DNA from: Serratia symbiotica
GTDB taxonomy: Bacteria > Pseudomonadota > Gammaproteobacteria > Enterobacterales > Enterobacteriaceae
NCBI GenBank assembly: GCA_011754105.1
Contig: JAAKDF010000006.1
Location: forward strand, 1-64,000
Direction of reading: 5' to 3'
Length of the DNA: 64,000 nucleotides
Shown: positions 12,535 to 25,317 of the stretch, in pieces
How positions within the stretch are numbered: position 1 is the first letter of the stretch
Layout of the letters: every line of letters begins with the position of its first letter
Program-made: the position numbers and the translations under genes
The notes under the pieces: generated by a model
Database searches by the model: none
What the model was told of the DNA's origin: nothing
Seen by the model: only the letters and a program-made list of their open reading frames with translations

Positions 12535-13091
12535 TCCGCAGCGTCAATAGTTGATTTTTTACCGATGGCAGTGGCTTGCCGATGGGTTTCTTCTGCCGCT
12601 GCATGTACCATCAGCAGTTTACGCACTAGTTGCTGTGCGGCCTGATGGTACATTTCCTGACGAATGATTTCCTGCTCGGCATCTTTTGCCAGCGCGGTCA
12701 GCGGGTTGTCAAAGAATGAACGGAACACGCTTACTGAAAAGGGGTAGAGGTCTTGACCAGGAATCAGTACATGTGCCTGCACCATCAGTACCATTTGATA
12801 CTCTGCGGTTTTACCATTCTGGAAGATTGACGCTGTGTCTTGGCTCTCGCGAGTGGTGACGATGCTCATGGATGGAACGTCCTTACGCTTTGAATCTTTG
12901 ATGATGGCAACGCCGTTCAGGTGTAATTGTTTATGCACTGCACGGGTCAATGGACCGTAAAGATCCGGGCTGCCCAATATCAGCATTTTCATTTCCTGAT
13001 GAACCTGCGTGGTGCCACGCAGGTGAAAACCGCAGCCAGCAGTGACCAGCATCGCTAACCCCAGCAACAGCGTCAAAATACGTTGTCGCAC
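12531..13091 (-). CDS. lptE: LPS-assembly lipoprotein LptE
   Basis: Lipobox [15 protein letters not shown]; synteny. Confidence 0.93.
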   Translation of the reverse strand: MRQRILTLLLGLAMLVTAGCGFHLRGTTQVHQEMKMLILGSPDLYGPLTRAVHKQLHLNGVAIIKDSKRKDVPSMSIVTTRESQDTASIFQNGKTAEYQMVLMVQAHVLIPGQDLYPFSVSVFRSFFDNPLTALAKDAEQEIIRQEMYHQAAQQLVRKLLMVHAAAEETHRQATAIGKKSTIDAAE

Positions 13092-13105
13092 AATTCCTCC
13101 TTGTA

Positions 13106-15688
13106 TTAACCCACTACCAGGTTAAGCAGTTTGCCCGGAACATAGATTACTTTACGAAGGGTAACCCCGTTCAGATATTTAGCCACCAGATATTCCTCGG
13201 AAGCGCGCGCTCGCACCTGTTCTTCGGTTGCATCGGCTGATACGGTGATTTTTGCACGCACCTTGCCGTTAACTTGCACTACCACCAGTTTGAAATCTTC
13301 GACCATGGCTTGTTCATCGGCAACGGGCCAAGGCGCGGTATCAATATCGCCTTCGCCGCCCAGTGCCTGCCACAGCGAAAAACCTATATGCGGGGTGAAA
13401 GGGTAAAGCATACGAACCACGGCCAGCAGTGCTTCTTGCAGTAGGGCGCGATCCTGTTCGCTTTCCTGCGGGGCACGCACCAGCTTGTTCATCAGCTCCA
13501 TCACGGCGGCGATCGCGGTGTTGAAAGTTTGTCGGTGGCCGATATCGTCACTCACCTTAGCAATGGTTTTGTGCAGATCGCGGCGCAGCGTTTTCTGATC
13601 TTCATTCAATATGGTGACGTCCAGCGGCTGTACCGCACCTTTCTCAAGGTGATAGTAGGTCAGTTTCCAGATGCGTTTCAGGAAACGGCTAGCCCCTTCT
13701 AAACCGGACTCTTGCCATTCCAGCGTCATTTTAGCTGGTGAGGCGAACATCATGAAGAGACGCAAGGTGTCCGCGCCGTATTTCTCTACCATCTCTTGCG
13801 GGTCTATGCCGTTATTCTTCGACTTCGACATTTTGCTCATGCCAGCATAGACCAGTTCGCGCCCTTGTGGATCAGTAGCTTTGACAATACGGCCCTTGAC
13901 GTCACGCTCAACGGTGGCGTCAGTTGGGGAAATCCAGATGCGCTCGCCGCTACTGCCGGTGTAGTAGAAAGCATCGGCCAGCACCATACCTTGACACAGC
14001 AGGCGTTTGGCCGGTTCATCGGAGTCTACCAGGCCAGCATCGCGCATCAGCTTATGGAAGAAGCGGAAATACATCAGGTGCATAATGGCGTGTTCGATAC
14101 CACCGATATATTGATCGACCGGCAGCCAATAGTTGGCAGCAGTGGGATCTAGCATGCCGTGATGGTACTGCGGGCAGGTGTAACGCGCGTAGTACCATGA
14201 CGACTCCATAAAGGTATCAAAGGTGTCGGTTTCGCGCAGTGCTATCTGGCTGTTAACTCGGGTTTTTGCCCACTTAAGATCGGCTTTGATCGGGCTAATA
14301 ATGCCATCCATCACTACATCTTCCGGCAGTATTACTGGCAGTTGGTCTTTTGGCGTCGGCATCACAGTGCCATCTTCCAGCGTCACCATCGGGATTGGCG
14401 CACCCCAGTAGCGTTGACGGGATACACCCCAATCTCGCAGACGGTAGTTGACTTTGTGCTGAGCCACGCCGTAGGCGACCAGTTTGTCGGCAATGGCATT
14501 GAAGCCAGCTTGGCTATCCAGGCCGTCGAACTCGCCGGAGTTGAACAGTGTACCTTTCTCGGTCATTGCTGCGGTGTGCACGTCCGGCAGGCTACCATCC
14601 TGGTTCAGGATAACCGGTATGATTGGCAGATGATACTTAGTGGCGAACTCCCAATCGCGTTGATCGTGAGCTGGAACCGCCATCATCGCACTGGTGCCGT
14701 ATTCCATCAACACAAAGTTAGCCACCCAGATCGGTAGCTTTTCGCCGCTGAATGGGTGGCTAACGAAGAGGCCGGTCGACATGCCTTTCTTTTCCATTGT
14801 TGCCATTTCGGCTTCGGCGACTTTGATGTCAAGGCACTGTTGGATAAATTTAGCCAGTTCCGGGTTGTTGCGTGCGACCTGTTGCGCAAGTGGGTGGCCT
14901 GCGGCCACGGACACATAGGTGGCCCCCATCAAGGTATCGGGGCGGGTGGTGTAAACCGTTAACTTTTGATCGCTATCGGCAACCTTAAAGGTGATGTCCA
15001 CGCCTGCTGAGCGGCCAATCCAGTTGCGCTGCATATTTTTGACCTGCTCCGGCCAGCTTTCCAGGGTGTCCAGATCGTTCAGCAGTTGATCAGCATAATC
15101 AGTGATCTTGATAAACCACTGCGGGATCTCCTTGCGCTCGATCTTGGTATCGCATCGCCAGCAGCCGCCGTCGATAACCTGTTCATTGGCCAGTACGGTT
15201 AGATCGTGTGGGCACCAGTTCACCGCCGAGGTTTTCTTGTAGACCAAACCTTTTTCGTACAGCTTGGTAAAGAACCACTGTTCCCAACGATAGTAGTCAG
15301 GTTGGCAGGTAGCGATCTCGCGATCCCAGTCATAGCCAAAGCCCAGCAGTTTCAGTTGGTTCTTCATGTATTCGATATTGTTGTAGGTCCACGTAGCTGG
15401 CGCGGTGTGGTTCTTCACCGCAGCGCCTTCTGCCGGAAGGCCGAAGGCATCCCAACCGATGGGTTGCAGCACGTTTTTAAGTAGCATGCGCTGATAGCGC
15501 GCGATGACATCGCCGATAGTATAGTTACGAACATGACCCATGTGCAGCTGACCAGAGGGGTATGGCAGCATAGATAGGCAGTAGTATTTTTCCTTGCTGG
15601 CGTCTTCGGTAACCTTAAAAGTTTGCTTCTCTTGCCAGTAAAGTTGTACGCTCGATTCTATGTCTTCTGGACGGTATAGCTCTTGCAT
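13106..15688 (-). CDS. leuS: Leucyl-tRNA synthetase
   Basis: [24 protein letters not shown]...; KMSKSKNNG; upstream in-frame extension to 15802 is probably not translated. Confidence 0.96.
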   Translation of the reverse strand: MQELYRPEDIESSVQLYWQEKQTFKVTEDASKEKYYCLSMLPYPSGQLHMGHVRNYTIGDVIARYQRMLLKNVLQPIGWDAFGLPAEGAAVKNHTAPATWTYNNIEYMKNQLKLLGFGYDWDREIATCQPDYYRWEQWFFTKLYEKGLVYKKTSAVNWCPHDLTVLANEQVIDGGCWRCDTKIERKEIPQWFIKITDYADQLLNDLDTLESWPEQVKNMQRNWIGRSAGVDITFKVADSDQKLTVYTTRPDTLMGATYVSVAAGHPLAQQVARNNPELAKFIQQCLDIKVAEAEMATMEKKGMSTGLFVSHPFSGEKLPIWVANFVLMEYGTSAMMAVPAHDQRDWEFATKYHLPIIPVILNQDGSLPDVHTAAMTEKGTLFNSGEFDGLDSQAGFNAIADKLVAYGVAQHKVNYRLRDWGVSRQRYWGAPIPMVTLEDGTVMPTPKDQLPVILPEDVVMDGIISPIKADLKWAKTRVNSQIALRETDTFDTFMESSWYYARYTCPQYHHGMLDPTAANYWLPVDQYIGGIEHAIMHLMYFRFFHKLMRDAGLVDSDEPAKRLLCQGMVLADAFYYTGSSGERIWISPTDATVERDVKGRIVKATDPQGRELVYAGMSKMSKSKNNGIDPQEMVEKYGADTLRLFMMFASPAKMTLEWQESGLEGASRFLKRIWKLTYYHLEKGAVQPLDVTILNEDQKTLRRDLHKTIAKVSDDIGHRQTFNTAIAAVMELMNKLVRAPQESEQDRALLQEALLAVVRMLYPFTPHIGFSLWQALGGEGDIDTAPWPVADEQAMVEDFKLVVVQVNGKVRAKITVSADATEEQVRARASEEYLVAKYLNGVTLRKVIYVPGKLLNLVVG

Positions 15689-15929
15689 GGCGGCTGATGA
15701 TCCTGTAAGTAAAACCGTTATCCTAATCAGAAATAACGCAATGGCGATGTAATATGCGTAGATGCGCATAGCATAGCTGATAAAACCTCCCTGCAACAAC
15801 ACCGAGCGCCAAACTCAACGCATTAAAAACTTGGCAGGATATAGCACGCAAAGTACAGATCCTGCGTATTGCACATTAGCCAAAATGAACACTGCGTTAA
15901 TGCTACTTGCAGGCTAAGAACCTACCATA

Positions 15930-15960
15930 TTGGGCTATTTTATTTGCCATTTTAGCCTTG
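15930..15960. repeat. Dispersed repeat family A partial copy
   Basis: ttgggctattttatttgccattttagccttgg. Confidence 0.6.
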
Positions 15961-15965
15961 GGAGA

Positions 15966-17495
15966 TTATTTGCGGCGTTGTCCGAGCATCAGCGCCCAGC
16001 CACCTAGCAGCAAGGTGATGGTCCACAATGGCGTGTCACCAAAGCGAGCGTAAGGTGTAACTCCGGTGGTTGGGGTGACGTTCACTTCTAACACACGGCG
16101 GGTGAACTGCGGGATTTCGGCGATCACCTCACCGTTAGCATCTACTGCTGCGGTTATACCGTTGTTAGTGCTACGCAGTAGCGGGCGACCCAGCTCCAGC
16201 GCCCGCATACGGGCCATCTGCAAGTGCTGCCATGGGCCGATAGAGTGACCGAACCAGGCGTCATTGGAAAGGGTCAGCAGGAAGTGGGTGTCTGGTCGGA
16301 AATTGTCGTGCAACTGCTGGCCCAACACGATCTCATAGCAAATGGCAGTCGTCAGGTGGTAACCCCTGACGCGCAGTTGTGGCTGGATGTTATCACCTTG
16401 GCTGAAGGAAGACATAGGCAGGTTGAAGAACGGTGCCAGTGGGCGCAGCAGGTTTTCCAACGGTACAAACTCGCCGAACGGTACCAAATGGTGCTTATTA
16501 TAGCGTTCTTTGGCCGGATAGCTGTAGGGTGCAGGTTCGCCTAAAACGATAGCGCTGTTATAGATCCTCTGGCCTTGTGGCGTGGTACGCACATCGACAA
16601 TGCCGGTGATCAGGCTACTGTTTTCCGCACGCATCCACTTATCCATCATGGTCAGGAAGCTATTCTGGCTGGCTTCATAATCTGGAATGGCGGACTCCGG
16701 CCAGATTATGATCGTGGCTTTGCCCATATAAGGACGGGTTTCATTCAGGTAAGTTTGCAGCGTATTCACCAGCGTTTTCGGAGACCACTTCAACGATTGT
16801 GGGATACTGCCCTGCACGATGGCGATGTTTACCGCCTGTTCTGGCAATTGGTTAAACCACTGCCATTGGCGCAGCGGCCAGGGCAACAGTAGCATTGCAG
16901 CGGCAATCAATGAAGGCGCCATACGGCGCTGTTTAACGGCGTACACTAACAGCCCTGCGATGGTCATTAGAATAAAGGTGATGGCATCAATCCCTAGCAG
17001 CGGTGCAACGCCCTTCAGCGGGCCGCTAATCTGGCTGTAGCCAAATTGCAGCCAGGGGAAACCAGTCAGTACCCAGCCGCGTAGGAATTCGGTCACCTGC
17101 CACAGCACGGGCGCTGCAATCGCCAGACGCCACCAACTGGTATCTGGCCAGAGGCGGGCCAATAGCCCGGCGAATAGACCGGTATACAGTGATAGGTAGG
17201 AGGCGAGCAACCCTACCAGGAAAATGTTTATGAACAACGGCATGCCACCGAAGTTAGCAATGCTGACATACACCCAGTTAACCCCGCTGCCAAACAGCCC
17301 CAATCCCCAGCAGAAACCGAGCAGGGCAGATTGTTTAATAGTGCAATTCAAGGTGATGGCCTGCAGGACGAAGAGCGAGATGATGGCCGCTGGCCAGATA
17401 TCGTAAGGAGAGAAGGCCAGCGTTCCGCAGGCACCGGATAATAGCGCCAGCAGGGTGCGAACCCGCTGGCGCTCAAAGTAGGAAGCTTTAGCCAT
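15966..17495 (-). CDS. lnt: Apolipoprotein N-acyltransferase
   Basis: 509 aa, nitrilase motif [20 protein letters not shown]. Confidence 0.95.
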   Translation of the reverse strand: MAKASYFERQRVRTLLALLSGACGTLAFSPYDIWPAAIISLFVLQAITLNCTIKQSALLGFCWGLGLFGSGVNWVYVSIANFGGMPLFINIFLVGLLASYLSLYTGLFAGLLARLWPDTSWWRLAIAAPVLWQVTEFLRGWVLTGFPWLQFGYSQISGPLKGVAPLLGIDAITFILMTIAGLLVYAVKQRRMAPSLIAAAMLLLPWPLRQWQWFNQLPEQAVNIAIVQGSIPQSLKWSPKTLVNTLQTYLNETRPYMGKATIIIWPESAIPDYEASQNSFLTMMDKWMRAENSSLITGIVDVRTTPQGQRIYNSAIVLGEPAPYSYPAKERYNKHHLVPFGEFVPLENLLRPLAPFFNLPMSSFSQGDNIQPQLRVRGYHLTTAICYEIVLGQQLHDNFRPDTHFLLTLSNDAWFGHSIGPWQHLQMARMRALELGRPLLRSTNNGITAAVDANGEVIAEIPQFTRRVLEVNVTPTTGVTPYARFGDTPLWTITLLLGGWALMLGQRRK

Positions 17496-17502
17496 GTGGG
17501 AT

Positions 17503-18381
17503 TTATTCTTCCAATTTCGGTGGTGGAGAATCGTCTGGGATTTTCACATGCACTTGGATAATACGACGGCTGTCGGCTATCGTAACTTTAAACAGGTAAC
17601 CTTCAATTTCAATGGTCTCTCCTCGTGCAGGCAGGTGGCCGAATGCCTGCATCACCAAACCGCCGATGGTATCGACTTCATAGTCGCTGAAGTAGGTGTT
17701 GAAAGCTTCATTGAAGTCTTCGATCGGTGCTAGCGCACGTACGGTGTATATATGGCGGCTCAGTTGGCGGATATCCAGATCTTCTTCATCGTCGTATTCA
17801 TCTTCAATTTCGCCGACGATCAGCTCCAGAATATCTTCTATAGTCACCAAGCCGGACACACCACCGAACTCGTCAATGACAATTGCCATATGATAACGCT
17901 GAGAGCGGAATTCTTTCAGCATCCGATCAACCCTCTTGCCTTCAGGCACCACCACTACAGGCCGTAACACCGTATTGATGCTGAATGGCTCGGAATCGTT
18001 GCGCATGAATAGCAGCAGATCTTTGGCTATCAGGATGCCTTCAATATGATCTTTGTCTTCGCTGATTACTGGGAAGCGCGAGTGGGCAGATTCAACAATT
18101 ATGTCCAGGCAGTCTTCAAGCTGTTGGTTGCGTTTGAGCGTGACCATCTGGGAGCGCGGGATCATGATATCGCGCACGCGCTGCTCCGCTATATCCATCA
18201 CACCTTCTAGCATGTCACGGGTGTCAGGATCAATCAGGTCGTTTTGCTCGGAATCACGGATCAGTTCTACCAGATCGCCGCGGTTTTTTGGTTCACCGTG
18301 TAACAAATGGTTAAGGATAAGCGTAAAGAACCCCTTCTTGGAGCTGGGGCTATCATTGCTTGAGGAATGGTCGTCGCTCAT
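17503..18381 (-). CDS. corC: Magnesium/cobalt efflux protein CorC (CBS domains)
   Basis: [51 protein letters not shown]. Confidence 0.94.
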   Translation of the reverse strand: MSDDHSSSNDSPSSKKGFFTLILNHLLHGEPKNRGDLVELIRDSEQNDLIDPDTRDMLEGVMDIAEQRVRDIMIPRSQMVTLKRNQQLEDCLDIIVESAHSRFPVISEDKDHIEGILIAKDLLLFMRNDSEPFSINTVLRPVVVVPEGKRVDRMLKEFRSQRYHMAIVIDEFGGVSGLVTIEDILELIVGEIEDEYDDEEDLDIRQLSRHIYTVRALAPIEDFNEAFNTYFSDYEVDTIGGLVMQAFGHLPARGETIEIEGYLFKVTIADSRRIIQVHVKIPDDSPPPKLEE

Positions 18382-18479
18382 GGTGTTCTAGTTAATATCA
18401 CTCATGTTAGAGTTAAGGGGCGTCAGCGACGGCCTTGCTAGGGGCTGTGGGCGAAACGGCTGACATCTGCCTGGGTATT

Positions 18480-18938
18480 TTACGCCAAGTACGGATCAGG
18501 ATAGTCCAGATCGTGCATAATTTCGGTTTCCAAAGACTGCATTTCTTCGGCTGCATCCTCTTCGATATGGTCATACCCTAACAGATGAAGACCACCGTGG
18601 ACAACCATGTGCGCCCAGTGTGCCTCCGACGTTTTACCTTGCTCGGCGGCTTCCTGTTCAACCACATGCTGGCAGATGATCAGATCGCCAAGCAGTGGTA
18701 GCACAATTCCCGGAGGGGCTTCGAACGGGAATGATAGCACGTTGGTCGGTTTGTCCTTACCGCGATAGGTCAAATTTAGCTCGTTACTTTCGGCCTCATC
18801 AACCAGGCGTACTGTCACTTCGGACTCTTCTTGGAAATGTAGCAGCACGGCCTCTAGCCAGCGCTGGAAAGAGGTTTCATTGGGAATATTGTTGCTGTTT
18901 TCACAAGCAATTTGCAAATCCAAAATCACCTGACTCAT
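18480..18938 (-). CDS. ybeY: Endoribonuclease YbeY
   Basis: [28 protein letters not shown] zinc motif. Confidence 0.95.
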   Translation of the reverse strand: MSQVILDLQIACENSNNIPNETSFQRWLEAVLLHFQEESEVTVRLVDEAESNELNLTYRGKDKPTNVLSFPFEAPPGIVLPLLGDLIICQHVVEQEAAEQGKTSEAHWAHMVVHGGLHLLGYDHIEEDAAEEMQSLETEIMHDLDYPDPYLA

Positions 18939-19640
18939 GGCGTATCCTGCTGTAAATCGACATTCACTGTGCGCTGACGTTGCTCAGCGATCACGTCTTG
19001 GCGTTTCTTATCGGCGGCTTCCCAGTCATCGTAAGCGATGACAACGCGAGCCACCACCGGGTGACGTACTACGTCTTAGCTGTAGAAAAAATTAACGCTT
19101 AGCTCTTCCACGTCTGATAGTACCTCCGCCGCATGGCGCTGGCCGGATTTTTGGTTGCGCGGCAGGTCGATCTGGGTGACTTCAACGGTGATCACGTCCT
19201 TTTAGTTTAAGCCAATGCGCGTCAGGAACATCTTTATCTGTTCGATGGGGGTGCTCTGGCTTTCATCCAGAATGATAAAGGCATCGTTCAGCTTACGGCC
19301 GCGCATATAGGCCAGCGGCGCTACTTCAATCACATTGCGTTCGATCGGTTTCTCCACGCGCTCAAAGCCGAACATTTCGAACAGCGCGTCGTATAGGGGA
19401 CGCAGATAAGGATGGACCTTTTGGCTTAGATCTCCCCCTGCAGGAAGCCCAACTTCTCGCCAGCCTCAACTGCTGGGAGCGTCAGAAAGATGCGACGGAT
19501 TTCCTGACTCTCCAGTGCGTCTAATGCTGCTACGAACGCCAGGTAAGTTTTTCCGGTACCGGCTCTGGGCCGATGCCGAGATTATCTGAGAGTTCTAACA
19601 AAATTTCTTGTGTTGCGATGGTCTGAACTATTCCTCAAGG
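18935..19640 (-). pseudogene. ybeZ: PhoH-family protein YbeZ, multiple stops/frameshifts, N-terminus missing
   Basis: Fragments matching [98 protein letters not shown]; directly upstream of ybeY. Confidence 0.85.
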
Positions 19641-19711
19641 CTCATATCAAGCCTGGTTGATGAAACATCATACGTTGATGACGCGGATTTTTAGGACATC
19701 TAGAATTATCT

Positions 19712-19825
19712 CTACCTTAAATAATTCGAGTTGCAGGAAAGCGGCAATGCAGCGACAAATCGGTCTGGAACCGACTTTGAACCGCACGGTTAACTTAAAG
19801 TATGACCGGTATATCTGTTTAGCAA
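19712..19825. repeat. Dispersed repeat family B copy
   Basis: taaataattcgagttgcaggaaagcggcaatgcagcgacaaatcggtctggaaccgact...aacttaaagtatgaccggtat. Confidence 0.65.
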
Positions 19826-19902
19826 CGGCGTAATTCAAGGTCGAAGAAAAAAAAGTGCGGCCTGCTGCTGGTCGCGTGATCACCTATCAATGAGGGTAAG
19901 GA

Positions 19903-20238
19903 TCAACTCTTCTTTACAAATTCATATTTTAGCTTTATGTAGCCGAAACCCTCGATTTTGCAGTCAATGTTGTGATCGCTTGCCATCAAGCGGATGTTTT
20001 TCACCTTGGTGCCGATCTTCAACATTGAAGCGCTGCCATTGACCTTTAGATCCTTGAACACGGTCACCACATCGCCATCCGACAGCAAGTTGCCGTTGGC
20101 GTCTTTGACAATCAGCTGATCTTCGTATTCTTTTTGCACACTGTCATTCCATTCTTGGGCGCACTAAGGATAGATTAACATGTCATAATCCTGATAGGTG
20201 TATTCGGAGTGGCACTGCTGGCAGTGTGGAAATTGTAT
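19903..20238 (-). pseudogene. yjdM: Zinc-ribbon protein YjdM/PhnA with lost start and one nonsense codon
   Basis: [110 protein letters not shown]. Confidence 0.85.
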
Positions 20239-20356
20239 ATTATATCGCCTCTTATATAAAAAGAAAAAACATATACCTGATGTGAGCGCCCGGCAGAAAA
20301 ATTATCAATAAGGATAATTGCTGGAGCGGTGATACCTGTTCACACGTGCCATCACT

Positions 20357-20689
20357 TCAAGGCTGGTAAATACTAATACCCAACGCGTTCTCTTTGCGGG
20401 GAAGGGTGATCACCGAATGCGGGGATTCATAAACGCGCAGATCTATCTGCTGTTCGGTGCGCACTACGGTGCAACGTAGTGAGTGTGCCCACACCTCGGT
20501 AATTTCCACATCGATGAACTGACCGATCATCTCCGGCAATCCTTTGAAGTTCACCATGCGGTTGCACTCGGTGCTGCCAGCTAGTTCCATAACGTTCTTA
20601 CAATAAATCGTTTTTTGTTGAAATTTTACACATTCAGAGAGAGGTATAATTGCCTCAATTGTAGTCACTGTGACGTGCATCTTGGGCAC
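20357..20689 (-). pseudogene. miaB: tRNA methylthiotransferase MiaB C-terminal remnant
   Basis: [78 protein letters not shown]. Confidence 0.8.
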
Positions 20690-20855
20690 GTATTCTCCGG
20701 TGGCCCATAGCCACCAGGCGAGCGCTTCTGCGTAAAATCAGCTTCACTAAGTTTTTACCGATAATGAAAACTGTAATAAAACTGACGGTTGAGTGGGAAT
20801 TTCACTAATAAAATAGATTCAGCTAATTATTCTTCCGTAAGTAACAGATGTTTTG

Positions 20856-21090
20856 ATGGACGTGCAAGATTTGATTGCGGCGATGAGGCCTGAAATCTAC
20901 CAGCGTTTGCTACGGGCTGTTCAACTGGGTAAGTGGCCAGACGGCGTAGCACTGACGCAAGAGCAGAAAGCAAATAGTCTACAGGATGTAATGCTGTAGC
21001 AGTCGAAAAAAATGTCGATCCTCAACATATTAGCATCGACACTAATTGCTAGATGGTAATGAAGAGCAAGGAGCAGGTTAATCAGCAGTT
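20856..21090 (+). pseudogene. yeaC: YeaC (DUF1315) remnant with in-frame stops
   Basis: MDVQDLIAAMRPEIYQRLLRAVQLGKWPDGVALTQEQKANSLQDVML*QSKKNVDPQHISIDTNC*MVMKSKEQVNQQF. Confidence 0.75.
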
Positions 21091-21358
21091 CGTTGTTGAG
21101 CTAAGGCGTATTGTCAGCGATTTTCTGTCAACTGCGTCTACTCTGAAGACATTGTGCTGACTGGTAATGATGGCTTTAACCGGTCAGCAAGAAGAATGCA
21201 GGCGTAAGCTGGTGGGGATCACTCGCGATAAATTGTGACATGGGAACCAATCCCCACAACCTGTCATGTCTGGTCGGTGTTCACCGGTTGTAAATAGATA
21301 CCGCAGTCAACCATCGACGATCGCCAAGGGTTGATGCCCCACAATTCATATCCGTATG

Positions 21359-22375
21359 CTAATCGCTAATGCTTAATTCGCCGCGCAGGTCTTGCTGTAT
21401 CTGGCAGCGGATTTGCGCTGGCGTTAGAGGTTGACTTAACAAATAGTGCAGTTTGGTCAACGTGGCCTCTACCGTCATATCAAAACCGCTGATCACTCCC
21501 GCATGTGCCAATACATTGCCAGTGGCGTACCCTTCCATATTAACTCTGCCTGAAATGCATTGTGTTAGGTTGATCACTACGATGCCGCGCTCGGACGCAT
21601 CGCGCAATTCATCTATCAACTCGGCTTTCTGCGGTGCGTTACCTACGCCATAGGAACGCAAGATCAACGCTTTTACCGGCTGTAGCAAAAAGTTGCGCAC
21701 TACCGCGTTCGAAATCCCTGGGTGAAGGGTCACTACGCCGATCGGCTGCGGTGTGATGACATGCACATTCAGTTGGCCGTTGCAGGTCGGGCTAGCGATG
21801 CCGTTAATACGGCGAATATTGATACCAACCTCCAAGAGCGGCGGCAAATTGGGAGAAGCGAACGCATCGAAACCATCGGCGTGAGCTTTAGTGGTGCGGT
21901 TGCCACGGAAGAGTTTGTTATTGAAGAACAGACATACTTCGTTCACCGGATGATTGGCTGCTAGATACAGAGTGTTGAGCAGATTGGTTTGACCATCGGA
22001 GCGTAGCTCCGCCAGCGGGATCTGCGAACCGGTCACGATCACCGGCTTGTCCAGATTCTCCAACATGAATGATAGCGCTGAAGCGGTGAAAGCCATGGTG
22101 TCGGTGCCGTGTAGAATGACAAAACCATCGTAGCGGTCATAATTCTGTTTAATATTGTCAGCGAGGTGTTGCCAATCTTGAGGTGTCATATCGGAAGAAT
22201 CGATCAACGGCATGTATTCGAAGATGGTGAAATCTGGCATTTCCGGCCGGTAGAATTCCGGCATCAGTGCGAGTTGATGCTGCAAATAGCCGGAAACGGG
22301 GATATAGCCTTGAGCGGAACGTTGCATGCCAATGGTGCCGCCTGTATAGGCAACGTAAATGGATTTCTTTTGCAT
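21359..22375 (-). CDS. ansA: L-asparaginase I (cytoplasmic)
   Basis: MQKKSIYVAYTGGTIGMQRSAQGYIPVSGYLQ; HGTDTMAFTASALSFML. Confidence 0.95.
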   Translation of the reverse strand: MQKKSIYVAYTGGTIGMQRSAQGYIPVSGYLQHQLALMPEFYRPEMPDFTIFEYMPLIDSSDMTPQDWQHLADNIKQNYDRYDGFVILHGTDTMAFTASALSFMLENLDKPVIVTGSQIPLAELRSDGQTNLLNTLYLAANHPVNEVCLFFNNKLFRGNRTTKAHADGFDAFASPNLPPLLEVGINIRRINGIASPTCNGQLNVHVITPQPIGVVTLHPGISNAVVRNFLLQPVKALILRSYGVGNAPQKAELIDELRDASERGIVVINLTQCISGRVNMEGYATGNVLAHAGVISGFDMTVEATLTKLHYLLSQPLTPAQIRCQIQQDLRGELSISD

Positions 22376-22468
22376 GGTCATTGTCTTAACCGATATAAGA
22401 TGGGCTGAATTATAGGGAGGTAGTGGTAGAAAAAAAGCCCGACGTTCGCCGGGCCGTGGAATTATTTG

Positions 22469-24310
22469 TTAGCGGACTTCTCCGCAGGTTAAACAAAATG
22501 CATAGCGGTTTTGAGGGTCGTTCAGGTAGTGTTCTTTCACTGTCATGGCTACGGATGCCAGTGGGTAGGGCAGTATCGCTTGTATCGCCGCTGGCAGCAT
22601 AGCGTGAATAAAACCGCTTAAATGGCTAAGTATCATCTCTGTCAAGCTTGGGCTATCGACAAACCAGTTCAATTTCCACTGTTTTAGCTTTGCCAGCTCT
22701 GCCGCTTTATTCACGGCATCGTCGAAATCACCCAACTGATCAACTAACCCGTTATCTTTGGCATCACTACCCAACCAGACGTGTCCTTGAGCAATTTGCT
22801 CTACCTGCTGTGGTATCATTTTGCGTGCTTTAGCCACCAGAACGATAAAGTTCTTATACCCGTGCTCAATGCTTAACTGCATTATCTGTGAGAACGTCGG
22901 CGGCAGCGCTTTGGTCGCCGTAATATCGGCCAGTGGCGAGGTTGCCACGCCGTCGGTGTGCACGCCGATGCTGTCCAGCGTTCGCTCATAGGTATTGATA
23001 ATGCCGAAAATGCCGATGGAACCGGTTAGAGTGCTTGGGCTGGCGATGATGTAGTCGGCGGGCGTAGATATCCAGTAGCCGCCAGAGGCCGCCATGCCAC
23101 CCATTGAGACCACCACCGGCTTTCCAGCCGCGCGGATCTCAGCCAGTTCGGCGCGGATCACTTCAGATGCGCTGACGCTGCCGCCTGGACTGTTGACGCG
23201 CAATACCACCGCCTTGATAATCGGATCTAGACGCACTTGACGTAGTTCTGCTGCGGTGGTATCACCGCCCACAGCACCAGCTGCCTGTGGCCCGTCCATG
23301 ATGGCACCGTTGGCAAATACCACGGCGATTTCGTCGCCCTGAGAATTGGCCGGTTTCGGCTGGTAGTCATAGATGCTTATGGCGTTGAAGTTATTGGCAC
23401 GCTTGTTCCACCCGAAGGTTTTCACCAACTGGTCTTCAATAGCAGTGCGTGATGCCAGTTCATCCACCAGCTTGTTATCTAGCGCATAGCGTGCAGTATC
23501 GCCGCCTACCGCCTGCAAACCACTTAGCACGTTGTCGGCTCCGGGGAACAGTTGCTGCGGAGTAAGCTGACGGTTAGCCGCCACAGTATCCAAATAGTTT
23601 TGCCATAAACCACCGATCCAACGGCTATCCGCCTTACGCGCGGCTAGAGACATATTGTCGCGTATCAGCGGTTCAACCGCCGATTTATAGGTTCCAACGC
23701 GGAAAATATGGGAGGTAACTTTGAACATCTCCAGCAGCGATTTGTAGTACAGATTATTGCTGGCGAAACCACGCAGATCGACCGAACCTTGTGGTGATAA
23801 ATAGATCCTGTTAGCGTAACTGGCCAAGTAGTACTGCATCTGGCTGTAGCTGTCGCCGATGGCAATGATAGGTTTTCCGCTATCACGGAATTCACGTAGC
23901 GCCTTGCCGATATAATGCAGTGAAGGCTGATCTGCACCGCTAAAGTCATTCAACTGCAATACTATCCCGGTAATGGTTTTGTCATCCCTGGCTTTACGGA
24001 TACTGTTAACCAGCTCGAATAATGAGTTTTCCTGTAGTCCGTTGCTAGAAACGCTGAGCAGTTCACGGCACCACTGGCGTACTTTATTGTTCATCGAGGG
24101 TTGATCGACCACCACGCCGCTTAAATCGACCAGCAGAGCGCCATGTTCTGGTATTGCCGGAGTGATGGAGTGTTGAAAGTATAGATAAACACCACCGCCA
24201 ACAAGGAGCAGTAATACCAAAAATAAATTAAGGATCAGTTTCCTGAGAAAGTTCAGCAGACGCCATGTCCACCTAAATATGCCGGTAAAAATTTGCACTA
24301 ATGTGCGCAT
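22469..24310 (-). CDS. sppA: Signal peptide peptidase SppA (protease IV)
   Basis: [24 protein letters not shown]...; S49 motif [12 protein letters not shown]; next to ansA. Confidence 0.94.
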   Translation of the reverse strand: MRTLVQIFTGIFRWTWRLLNFLRKLILNLFLVLLLLVGGGVYLYFQHSITPAIPEHGALLVDLSGVVVDQPSMNNKVRQWCRELLSVSSNGLQENSLFELVNSIRKARDDKTITGIVLQLNDFSGADQPSLHYIGKALREFRDSGKPIIAIGDSYSQMQYYLASYANRIYLSPQGSVDLRGFASNNLYYKSLLEMFKVTSHIFRVGTYKSAVEPLIRDNMSLAARKADSRWIGGLWQNYLDTVAANRQLTPQQLFPGADNVLSGLQAVGGDTARYALDNKLVDELASRTAIEDQLVKTFGWNKRANNFNAISIYDYQPKPANSQGDEIAVVFANGAIMDGPQAAGAVGGDTTAAELRQVRLDPIIKAVVLRVNSPGGSVSASEVIRAELAEIRAAGKPVVVSMGGMAASGGYWISTPADYIIASPSTLTGSIGIFGIINTYERTLDSIGVHTDGVATSPLADITATKALPPTFSQIMQLSIEHGYKNFIVLVAKARKMIPQQVEQIAQGHVWLGSDAKDNGLVDQLGDFDDAVNKAAELAKLKQWKLNWFVDSPSLTEMILSHLSGFIHAMLPAAIQAILPYPLASVAMTVKEHYLNDPQNRYAFCLTCGEVR

Positions 24311-24470
24311 GTGCTCTCCAATAAAAGTCGAAAAATGTTCCGTTATCCTAATGAGCAGCTGAAGAAATGTCGCTTTAAATCTTTGATCACGGACCGCATT
24401 CATGAGGCTGTTACATAACGTTAAGCTATGCTAACGTTATCTTAATAAAAATCATTATCATGAAATTTTG

Positions 24471-24850
24471 ATGGATGCACTGCATCTTTACGGCTTTCGG
24501 CACCAGCGTCCATGGGATAAATATGTCAGAATATCATCAATGCAGGACTGCATGCACCCGATCACGGCAATCTGCCACCGTAGTTTTTTGTGATAATTGA
24601 GAATCAAGGGCTAGAGCGCTTCAGCTAATTGTTATAAACTGCTTTATAACAGGTGAAAATAGACGAAATCACGATAGAAAAGGCCACTAAGGCACCGTTC
24701 CGCGCACCTTTAATCATTGTTGTAATTTCAAAATACCAAGATGGTGCATTTGGAGCCAATAGTATCCGCTGGCTGCGCGGTACAAGCGATGCAAATGGCA
24801 GCGTTAGCACAGAGTTTTAATGACATTTGGCGTACAAGTGTTTAGGTTGA
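24471..24850 (+). pseudogene. ydjA: YdjA nitroreductase-family remnant
   Basis: MDALHL..., [54 protein letters not shown] in several frames. Confidence 0.75.
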
Positions 24851-24979
24851 GTGGCTTTGTTAAATAAATCCCATCTATGTGCAGGATGCGGGTTAATCTA
24901 TAGCCTGTGCTTACCAATCCATTCGGCAAGCGTTACCCTATGTTATCTTGAGTGACGATCATCGAAAGGAGTGCGCTAT

Positions 24980-25130
24980 ATGACATCTCCAGCTATCCGC
25001 TTGACCGAGTACAGCCATAGCTCTGGCTTCGGCTTTAAAATCTCACCGAAAGTTCTCTATACCATTTTGCACAGCACGCATGAGATGCTATCGTCGAATT
25101 ACACTCCGTATTTGCTAGTAAACCGTTGAT
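24980..25130 (+). pseudogene. selD: Selenide, water dikinase N-terminal remnant
   Basis: [36 protein letters not shown], then decays; between ydjA and topB remnants. Confidence 0.75.
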
Positions 25131-25317
25131 TCCGATCGAATAATGTAAGCGCTGATTTTGAGAGTCGTCCGACTGTGAGATGGCTAGCACATAACAAGGT
25201 CAGTGCTGCTGTATGACCGGCCATCCGTCGATATCACTGCCTGTGGAAGGTTTTCTGCGAGAACTATGCTGAAGTAAGAGAATTCCTGATGACGTATAGC
25301 CAGAAAAACGGTGAATA

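Noticed and set aside
13796-14152. 118-aa forward ORF within leuS
   Set aside because: Antisense to conserved leuS coding sequence
15689-15802. N-terminal extension of LeuS in the ORF track
   Set aside because: Homology begins at [11 protein letters not shown] (15688); upstream hydrophobic residues look like fortuitous translation
20700-20760. GC-rich patch near the miaB remnant, considered as tRNA because enterobacterial miaB often neighbours tRNA genes
   Set aside because: No cloverleaf, TPsiC-like GGTTCGAATCC or CCA found by eye
21100-21340. Possible pncA or other remnant between yeaC and ansA
   Set aside because: Could not match any frame convincingly to a known protein
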